In this document: positions 58,212-64,000 of the stretch, one piece after another
Layout: each line of letters begins with the position of its first letter
How positions within the stretch are numbered: the stretch's first letter is position 1
Notes under the pieces: model-generated
Told to the model about the DNA's origin: nothing
Seen by the model: only the letters and a program-made list of their open reading frames with translations
Database searches by the model: none
Origin: Haemophilus parainfluenzae
GTDB lineage: Bacteria > Pseudomonadota > Gammaproteobacteria > Enterobacterales > Pasteurellaceae
DNA: 64,000 nt
Direction of reading: 5' to 3'
Assembly: GCF_003253005.1 (NCBI RefSeq)
Contig: NZ_QEPZ01000008.1
Coordinates: 1-64,000, forward strand
Made by a program: the position numbers and the translations under genes

Positions 58212-58317
58212 TACTTAAAATAGTATCCTTACCTTTTCTCATCTTTGATTTTATAAACGCGTCATTTTTTGATAAAATCACGCTAATTTTTTTATAAATA
58301 AGTAACTAATTTTAAAA

Positions 58318-60216
58318 ATGACTACAAATTATTCTGCTCAAGAAATTACGGTTCTGAAAGATCTCGAACCGGTGCAAATTCGCCCCGGTATGTACACGGA
58401 CACTACCCGTCCAAATCACCTTGCTCAAGAAGTTATCGATAACAGTGTGGACGAAGCCCTTGCAGGTTTTGCCACTAAAGTTGAAGTAATTTTACACGCT
58501 GATCAATCACTTGAAGTCATTGATAATGGACGCGGGATGCCAGTGGACATTCACCCAACGGAAGGCGTTTCTGGTGTCGAAGTCATCTTAACCAAACTTC
58601 ATGCTGGCGGTAAGTTCTCGAATAAAAACTATGAATTTGCCGGTGGTTTACACGGGGTGGGGATTTCTGTCGTCAATGCTCTTTCTGAACGCGTTGATAT
58701 TCAAGTTAAACGTAACGGTGAAGTGTATAAAATTGCTTTTGAAAATGGCGTAAAAGTAGAAGAATTAGAAGTCATCGGGACTTGTGGCAGACGAACAACA
58801 GGCACCACCGTGCACTTCAAACCGAATCCAAAATATTTCGATAGCAAGAATTTTTCTGTTAGCCGTTTACGCCACTTATTACGTGCGAAAGCCGTGCTTT
58901 GTTCAGGCTTAGAAATTAAATTTGTCGATAAAGTGAATAACACCGAAGATGTGTGGTGCTATCAAGATGGTTTATCCGATTACTTAACCGAAGCGGTAAA
59001 TGGTTTTGAAACCTTGCCTGAAAAACCTTTTGTCGGTGAATTTAAAAGCTCCACCGAAGCAGTAAGCTGGGCATTACTTTGGTTACCGGAAGGTGGCGAG
59101 CTTATTGCAGAAAGCTATGTAAACTTGATTCCAACAGTACAAGGCGGAACACACGTAAATGGTCTTCGCCAAGGCTTACTCAATGCCATGACCGAATATT
59201 GTGAATTCCGCAATAAATTACCACGCGGCGTGAAATTAACAGCAGACGATATTTGGGATCGCTGTGCTTATATTCTTTCACTGAAAATGCAGGATGCTCA
59301 ATTTGCCGGCCAAACCAAAGAACGCTTATCTTCCCGTCAAAGTGCGGTCTTTGTTGCAGGTGTTTTAAAAGATGCCTTCAGTTTATGGTTGAATCAAAAC
59401 GTACAAGATGCGGATCGCTTAGCTGAAATGGCCATTAGCTCTGCACAACGTCGTTTAAACGCAGCCAAAAAAGTCGTGCGTAAAAAATTAGTGAGTGGCC
59501 CAGCTCTACCGGGCAAATTAGCCGATTGTGCATCACAAAATTTAGAAAAAACTGAATTATTCTTGGTAGAAGGTGACTCTGCGGGCGGCTCAGCCAAACA
59601 GGCGAGAGATCGTGAATATCAAGCGATCCTGCCGTTACGTGGAAAAATCTTAAATACTTGGGAAGTAGCCAGCGATCAAGTGCTTGGTTCAACGGAAATT
59701 CATGATATTGCAGTGGCGCTTGGTATCGATCCTGATAATGAAGACTTATCTCAGCTTCGTTACGGTAAAGTCTGTATTTTAGCCGATGCGGACTCTGATG
59801 GTTTGCACATTGCCACCCTACTTTGTGCACTCTTTTTACGTCACTTCCCGAAACTAGTACAAGATGGACACGTTTATGTGGCAATGCCACCACTCTATCG
59901 TATCGACTTAGGCAAAGAAGTCTTTTATGCCTTAGATGAAAACGAAAAAGAAGCAATTTTAGAACGCTTAAAAGATAAAAAAGGTACCTTAAACGTACAA
60001 CGCTTCAAAGGTTTGGGTGAAATGGATCCGTCACAATTACGTGAAACCACCATGGATCCGAATACACGTCGTTTAGTTCAATTAACCTATGAGCTAGGCG
60101 AAGATCAAGGGGCAGAAACATTAGAATTAATGGATATGTTACTCGCCAAAAAACGAGCGGAAGATCGCAAAAATTGGTTACAAACCAATGGCGACCAAGT
60201 GGATTTAGCCGTTTAA
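58318..60216 (+). CDS. parE: DNA topoisomerase IV subunit B
   Basis: 632-residue ATPase subunit of topoisomerase IV, which decatenates daughter chromosomes. The GHKL ATPase domain has VIDNSVDEALAG, VIDNGRGMPVD and FAGGLHGVGISVVNALS; the TOPRIM domain has LFLVEGDSAGGSAKQARDR and ILADADSDGLHIATLL. The quinolone-associated segment LRGKILNTWEVASDQ looks ordinary. parC lies 1.2 kb downstream, separated by a nitrite reductase gene inserted in the same orientation. Confidence 0.97.
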   Translation: MTTNYSAQEITVLKDLEPVQIRPGMYTDTTRPNHLAQEVIDNSVDEALAGFATKVEVILHADQSLEVIDNGRGMPVDIHPTEGVSGVEVILTKLHAGGKFSNKNYEFAGGLHGVGISVVNALSERVDIQVKRNGEVYKIAFENGVKVEELEVIGTCGRRTTGTTVHFKPNPKYFDSKNFSVSRLRHLLRAKAVLCSGLEIKFVDKVNNTEDVWCYQDGLSDYLTEAVNGFETLPEKPFVGEFKSSTEAVSWALLWLPEGGELIAESYVNLIPTVQGGTHVNGLRQGLLNAMTEYCEFRNKLPRGVKLTADDIWDRCAYILSLKMQDAQFAGQTKERLSSRQSAVFVAGVLKDAFSLWLNQNVQDADRLAEMAISSAQRRLNAAKKVVRKKLVSGPALPGKLADCASQNLEKTELFLVEGDSAGGSAKQARDREYQAILPLRGKILNTWEVASDQVLGSTEIHDIAVALGIDPDNEDLSQLRYGKVCILADADSDGLHIATLLCALFLRHFPKLVQDGHVYVAMPPLYRIDLGKEVFYALDENEKEAILERLKDKKGTLNVQRFKGLGEMDPSQLRETTMDPNTRRLVQLTYELGEDQGAETLELMDMLLAKKRAEDRKNWLQTNGDQVDLAV

Positions 60217-60232
60217 TTATTTGAGGTCAATC

Positions 60233-61426
60233 ATGAACGAACAACGTCGAGATTTTTTTAGAAACAGCGCATTAGGCTTAGCAACGATTACATTAGGTGC
60301 AGGTTTTAGTTTCATTCCTTCTGCTCAAGCGGAAGAAAAAGCCTCAAATGTGGCAGCTACTGCAGTTGAAAATTTACCTGAGATTGAAGCAGAATTGACG
60401 CTCGCGCCCAATGTGCCAAAACCAATTGAACGTAACTATCCTGCAAAAGTCGTGGTAAAACTGACCGCACTTGAACAAATTATGGATCTAATGGATGGCG
60501 TGCAATTTAAATTTTGGACGTTAAACGGTAGCGTGCCTGCACCATTTATTCGTGTGCGCGAAGGCGACATGGTAGAAGTGCAACTTTCCAATTCAGTAAG
60601 TTCCATGATGCCACATAGTCTTGATTTCCATGCAGCACCTGTACCAATGGGGGGGGCAATGGCAAGTGAAACCCCACCAACTCGGACATCAACCTTCCAA
60701 TTTAGAGCGTTACGTTCGGGGATTTATCTATACCACTGTGGCAGTCAGCCTGTGGATATTCACCTTGCCAAGGGGATGTATGGTTTAGTTTTAGTTGAGC
60801 CCAAAGAAGGCCTGCCAAAAGTGGATCGCGAATTTTACATTATGCAAAGTGAATTCTATACCAAAGGCGAGTTTGGTGATCCTGGCTTGCAACCATTCAG
60901 TATGCAAAAAGCCATTGATGAACGTCCTGAATATGTTCTCTTCAACGGTAAAGTCGGCGCGACCATGGATGGAAATGCTTTAAAAGCGAAAACCGGTGAA
61001 ACCATTCGTCTATTCGTAGGAAATGCTGGGCCAAATTTATGTTCTTCTTTCCACTTGATTGGTGCGGTATTTGACAATGTATATGTGGAAGGCGGTACGC
61101 TTGTTAATCACAATGTTCAAACTACCTTGATTCCATCCGGCTGTGCCACCATGGTGGAAACTCGAATTGATGTACCGGGTACTTATGTCTTTATGGATCA
61201 CTCCATTTTCCGCGCAGTAAATAAAGGCACAATGGGACATATTGTGGTTGAAGGTGAAAAAAATTCGAATATTTATTCTGGAAAACTAAAAGACGAAGCC
61301 TTTAAAGAAACTAACCCACAAAAACCACAACCCGTTCCTTACGAAATTGACAGTCACAAAGGAATGGATATGGGACATTCTCATCACGAACAGTCTGATG
61401 CGAACTCCGGTGCAACAAGAAAATAA
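60233..61426 (+). CDS. nirK: Copper-containing nitrite reductase (NirK/AniA type), Tat-exported
   Basis: 397-residue two-cupredoxin-domain protein reducing nitrite to NO in the periplasm. A Tat signal leads (RRDFFRNSALG, cleavage about SAQA at residue 33). All copper and catalytic residues are present: type 1 ligands His128, Cys169, His177, Met182; type 2 ligands His133, His168, His323; active-site Asp131 and His274. GMYGLVLVEPKEGLPKVDREF and DHSIFRAVNKG resemble AniA of Neisseria, so it is not FtsP/SufI, although the neighbourhood might suggest it. The C-terminal tail (HKGMDMGHSHH) is Met/His-rich and may bind copper. A TTG at 60221 opens the frame earlier; the ATG at 60233 follows GAGG. It lies 16 bp after parE and 11 bp before parC. 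Confidence 0.92.
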   Translation: MNEQRRDFFRNSALGLATITLGAGFSFIPSAQAEEKASNVAATAVENLPEIEAELTLAPNVPKPIERNYPAKVVVKLTALEQIMDLMDGVQFKFWTLNGSVPAPFIRVREGDMVEVQLSNSVSSMMPHSLDFHAAPVPMGGAMASETPPTRTSTFQFRALRSGIYLYHCGSQPVDIHLAKGMYGLVLVEPKEGLPKVDREFYIMQSEFYTKGEFGDPGLQPFSMQKAIDERPEYVLFNGKVGATMDGNALKAKTGETIRLFVGNAGPNLCSSFHLIGAVFDNVYVEGGTLVNHNVQTTLIPSGCATMVETRIDVPGTYVFMDHSIFRAVNKGTMGHIVVEGEKNSNIYSGKLKDEAFKETNPQKPQPVPYEIDSHKGMDMGHSHHEQSDANSGATRK

Positions 61427-61437
61427 ATTAGAAGAAT

Positions 61438-63693
61438 ATGAGCAATATTAACTACGAAGGCATCGAGCAGATGCCACTTCGCACCTTTACAGAAAAGGCT
61501 TATCTTAATTATTCAATGTACGTCATCATGGATCGTGCATTGCCTTTTATTGGTGATGGCTTAAAGCCTGTCCAACGTCGTATTGTTTATGCGATGTCTG
61601 AACTGGGTTTAAATGCTGCAGCGAAATTTAAAAAATCTGCGCGTACCGTCGGTGATGTGTTAGGTAAATTCCATCCACACGGAGACTCCGCCTGTTATGA
61701 AGCCATGGTATTAATGGCTCAGCCCTTTTCTTACCGTTATCCTTTGGTGGATGGCCAAGGAAACTGGGGAGCGCCAGATGATCCTAAATCATTCGCGGCA
61801 ATGCGTTATACAGAATCTCGTCTGTCCAAAATTTCTGAGATTCTATTAACTGAATTAGGTCAAGGCACTGTTGATTTCCAACCGAACTTTGATGGTACCT
61901 TAGAAGAACCTCAATATTTGCCTGCACGTTTGCCTCATATTCTGTTGAACGGCACTACTGGGATTGCCGTCGGGATGGCAACCGATATTCCACCACACAA
62001 TATTAATGAAGTGGCGGATGCAGCGGTCCTGCTATTAGATAATCCAAAAGCAGGATTAGATGATGTACTCAATATCATTCAAGGCCCGGATTTCCCAACT
62101 GAAGCAGAAATTATTTCGCCAAAAGATGATATTCGCAAAATGTATGAAACCGGTCGTGGTTCTATCAAAATGCGTGCAACATGGCATAAAGAAGACGGTG
62201 AAATCATCATAAGCGCACTTCCTCATCAATCTTCACCATCAAAAATCATTGCACAAATCGCTGAGCAAATGACGGCGAAAAAATTGCCAATGGTGGAAGA
62301 TATTCGTGATGAGGCGGATTACGAAAATCCTGTGCGTATTGTACTTGTACCTCGTTCAAATCGCGTTGACACGGATGCCTTGATGGCGCATTTATTTGCG
62401 ACGACTGATCTCGAAAAAAGCTATCGTGTGAATATGAATATGATCGGGCTTGATCATAAACCCGCCGTGAAAGGCTTACTTCAAGTTCTTACCGAATGGC
62501 TGACATTCCGTCGTACAACAGTAACGCGTCGTTTACAACATCGTTTAGATAAAGTACTCGCTCGTTTACACATTTTAGATGGTTTGATGATTGCCTTCCT
62601 CAATATTGATGAAGTGATTGAAATTATTCGTACTGAAGATGAACCTAAACAAGTTTTAATGGCTCGCTTTAACTTAAGTGATGAACAGGCAGAAGCCATT
62701 TTAAACTTACGTTTACGTCATTTAGCCAAATTAGAAGAACATCAATTGCAAGCTGAAAAAGATAAACTCGAAGAAGAGCGGTCAAATTTAGAGTTAATTT
62801 TAGGATCTGAGCGTCGCTTAAATACCTTGATCAAAAAAGAAATTCAAGAAGATGCGAAAAAATACGCCAGCCCTAGAATGTCTCAATTAGTTGAGCGTGA
62901 AGAAGCGAAAGCGATTTCTGAAAGTGAAATGACTCCAGCAGAACCTGTTACCGTTATCTTATCTGAAATGGGTTGGGTACGCTGTGCAAAAGGTCATGAC
63001 ATTGATCCGGCAGGATTAAGCTACAAAGCAGGCGATAAATATCTCGCTCACGCTTGTGGTAAAAGTAATCAACCGGTGATCTTTATTGACAGCACCGGTC
63101 GTAGCTATGCTTTAGATCCATTAAGCTTGCCTTCTGCGCGTTCACAAGGTGAACCGCTCACCGGTAAACTGACATTACCGCCAGGTGCGATCATTGAACA
63201 GGTTATTATGGAACCTGAAAAACAAGAATTATTGATGGCATCAGATGCAGGATATGGTTTTATTTGCAAATTTGAAGATTTAATTGCGCGTAATAAAGCA
63301 GGAAAAGCCTTGATTTCTTTGCCAGAAAATGCGAAAGTCTTGAAACCTGAGACACTTTCCGAGTCGACCTCACTTCTTGTGTCCCTCACTTCAGCGGGTC
63401 GAATGCTGATTTTTCCGGTACGGGATTTACCGGCATTATCAAAAGGGAAAGGCAACAAAATCATCAGTATTCCAGCAGCGAATGCAAAAGCGCGGTCAGA
63501 ATTATTGGTGAAATTGTTCTTAATTTCAGAGCAAGCCAGCCTTGAGTTCCATTCCGGTAAACGAAAAATCACATTAAAACCGGAAGATCTGCAAAAATTC
63601 CGTGCGGAACGCGGCAGAAAAGGCTCCCAATTACCACGTGGATTACATAGTAATGTTGACATTGTGGTGGTTGAACCTGAACACAACTCATAA
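61438..63693 (+). CDS. parC: DNA topoisomerase IV subunit A
   Basis: 751-residue DNA-cleaving subunit. The catalytic Tyr is in [14 protein letters not shown] (about residue 122). The quinolone region reads [16 protein letters not shown] with wild-type-like Ser and Glu at the usual resistance positions. The C-terminal beta-propeller region (from about 500: [18 protein letters not shown]) is complete. It begins 11 bp after nirK, so parE-nirK-parC are probably co-transcribed; no hairpin separates them. Confidence 0.97.
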   Translation: MSNINYEGIEQMPLRTFTEKAYLNYSMYVIMDRALPFIGDGLKPVQRRIVYAMSELGLNAAAKFKKSARTVGDVLGKFHPHGDSACYEAMVLMAQPFSYRYPLVDGQGNWGAPDDPKSFAAMRYTESRLSKISEILLTELGQGTVDFQPNFDGTLEEPQYLPARLPHILLNGTTGIAVGMATDIPPHNINEVADAAVLLLDNPKAGLDDVLNIIQGPDFPTEAEIISPKDDIRKMYETGRGSIKMRATWHKEDGEIIISALPHQSSPSKIIAQIAEQMTAKKLPMVEDIRDEADYENPVRIVLVPRSNRVDTDALMAHLFATTDLEKSYRVNMNMIGLDHKPAVKGLLQVLTEWLTFRRTTVTRRLQHRLDKVLARLHILDGLMIAFLNIDEVIEIIRTEDEPKQVLMARFNLSDEQAEAILNLRLRHLAKLEEHQLQAEKDKLEEERSNLELILGSERRLNTLIKKEIQEDAKKYASPRMSQLVEREEAKAISESEMTPAEPVTVILSEMGWVRCAKGHDIDPAGLSYKAGDKYLAHACGKSNQPVIFIDSTGRSYALDPLSLPSARSQGEPLTGKLTLPPGAIIEQVIMEPEKQELLMASDAGYGFICKFEDLIARNKAGKALISLPENAKVLKPETLSESTSLLVSLTSAGRMLIFPVRDLPALSKGKGNKIISIPAANAKARSELLVKLFLISEQASLEFHSGKRKITLKPEDLQKFRAERGRKGSQLPRGLHSNVDIVVVEPEHNS

Positions 63694-63729
63694 GAATTCT
63701 CGAAACCAAACTAAATAGGAGGATATTTC

Positions 63730-64000
63730 GTGAATATTGTTTTTGATACCTATCAAACACTTGCTTTAGCAAGTTTTGTATTATTACTCGGTTTTTTTCT
63801 AGTAAAACGCATTCGAGTTTTACAAACATTTAATATCCCTGAGCCTGTTGTTGGCGGCTTTATTGTGGCTATTGCATTAACCATTTTATACAAAGTAAAT
63901 GGCACTTCATTCACTTTTGAGAAAAGCTTACAAACCTCTATGATGTTGGTATTCTTCTCCTCTATCGGTTTAAGTGCAAACTTTGCCCGCTTAATTAAAG
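63730..64000 (+). CDS. gltS: Sodium/glutamate symporter, N-terminal part (runs off right edge)
   Basis: Open from a GTG at 63730 to the window end, 90 codons seen. AGGAGGAT, a near-perfect Shine-Dalgarno, lies 8 bases before the GTG, which decides the start. The product begins MNIVFDTYQTLALASFVLLLG, then FNIPEPVVGGFIVAIALTIL and MMLVFFSSIGLSANFARLIK, matching GltS, the Na+-coupled glutamate importer. Three hydrophobic segments are visible. It follows parC by 36 bp, probably in the same transcription unit. Confidence 0.92.
   Translation, partial: MNIVFDTYQTLALASFVLLLGFFLVKRIRVLQTFNIPEPVVGGFIVAIALTILYKVNGTSFTFEKSLQTSMMLVFFSSIGLSANFARLIK

Noticed and set aside
59435-59956. 173-codon minus-strand frame inside parE
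   Set aside because: Antisense to the TOPRIM region of ParE.
60233-61426. Identification as the cell-division protein FtsP/SufI
   Set aside because: Suggested by position beside parC and a Tat signal, but the complete set of copper ligands and AniA-type motifs identifies a copper nitrite reductase.
63105-63686. 193-codon minus-strand frame at the end of parC
   Set aside because: Antisense to the complete ParC C-terminal domain; no family features.

Overview
The window is chromosomal DNA from a member of the Pasteurellaceae, most likely a Haemophilus of the H. parainfluenzae type. The evidence is the A+T-rich coding style, the dense DNA uptake signal in the H. influenzae dialect (core AAGTGCGGT / ACCGCACTT, often as inverted pairs downstream of genes), and many short gene runs that from memory match H. 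influenzae order (hns-purU-aroA; folE/moeA-moeB; rsmI/lpoA-yraN-diaA-dolP; nrdA-nrdB; pxpBCA; lptFG/pepA; malic enzyme/DUF1919-rsuA-bcr; pgpB/ribA; parE...parC-gltS). The species call is inference. A copper nitrite reductase gene between parE and parC argues against a plain H. influenzae backbone.

Layout. 1-2887 (-): N-terminal part of a large trimeric autotransporter adhesin whose stalk is an array of 7-residue repeats running off the left edge. 3125-3359: tRNA-Asn with its own promoter and terminator. 3393-8689: RraB-like protein and xthA, a CPA1 antiporter, an RluA-type pseudouridine synthase and cardiolipin synthase. 8753-10510 (-): an NhaC-superfamily transporter behind a lysine riboswitch, so probably a lysine importer. 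10811-17980: hns, purU-aroA, folE, moeA-moeB and the selenium-linked yedE-yedF pair. 18105-24145 (-): an orphan A+T-rich gene, pntAB, tldD and rsmI. 24215-33135 (+): lpoA-yraN-diaA-dolP, nrdA-nrdB behind paired NrdR boxes, and lysS. 33273-38130 (-): a MetE-like methyltransferase and the 5-oxoprolinase operon pxpB-pxpC-pxpA with an Nramp-like transporter. 38341-44992: fbp, lptF-lptG, pepA, a YafD-like protein and ytfE. 45045-57080: an LTA-synthase-like sulfatase-fold enzyme, a one-domain malic enzyme, DUF1919, rsuA, bcr, catalase, an AGCS symporter, nagK, pgpB and ribA. 57129-64000: a 47-residue lipoprotein, queC with a preQ1 riboswitch, parE, nirK/aniA-like, parC and the start of gltS.

Themes. 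RNA- and repressor-level control is visible for lysine uptake (riboswitch plus a start-codon hairpin), queuosine synthesis (preQ1-I aptamer overlapping the Shine-Dalgarno) and deoxyribonucleotide synthesis (NrdR). Anaerobic and NO chemistry is suggested by FNR-type palindromes before ytfE and fbp together with the copper nitrite reductase: nitrite reduction would make NO, and YtfE repairs iron centres damaged by NO. No prophage, IS element or CRISPR array was seen. The least ordinary items are the Nramp-like transporter without its metal motif in the pxp operon, nirK inside the parE-parC pair, a MoeB lacking its zinc cysteines, and the heptad-quantised adhesin stalk.
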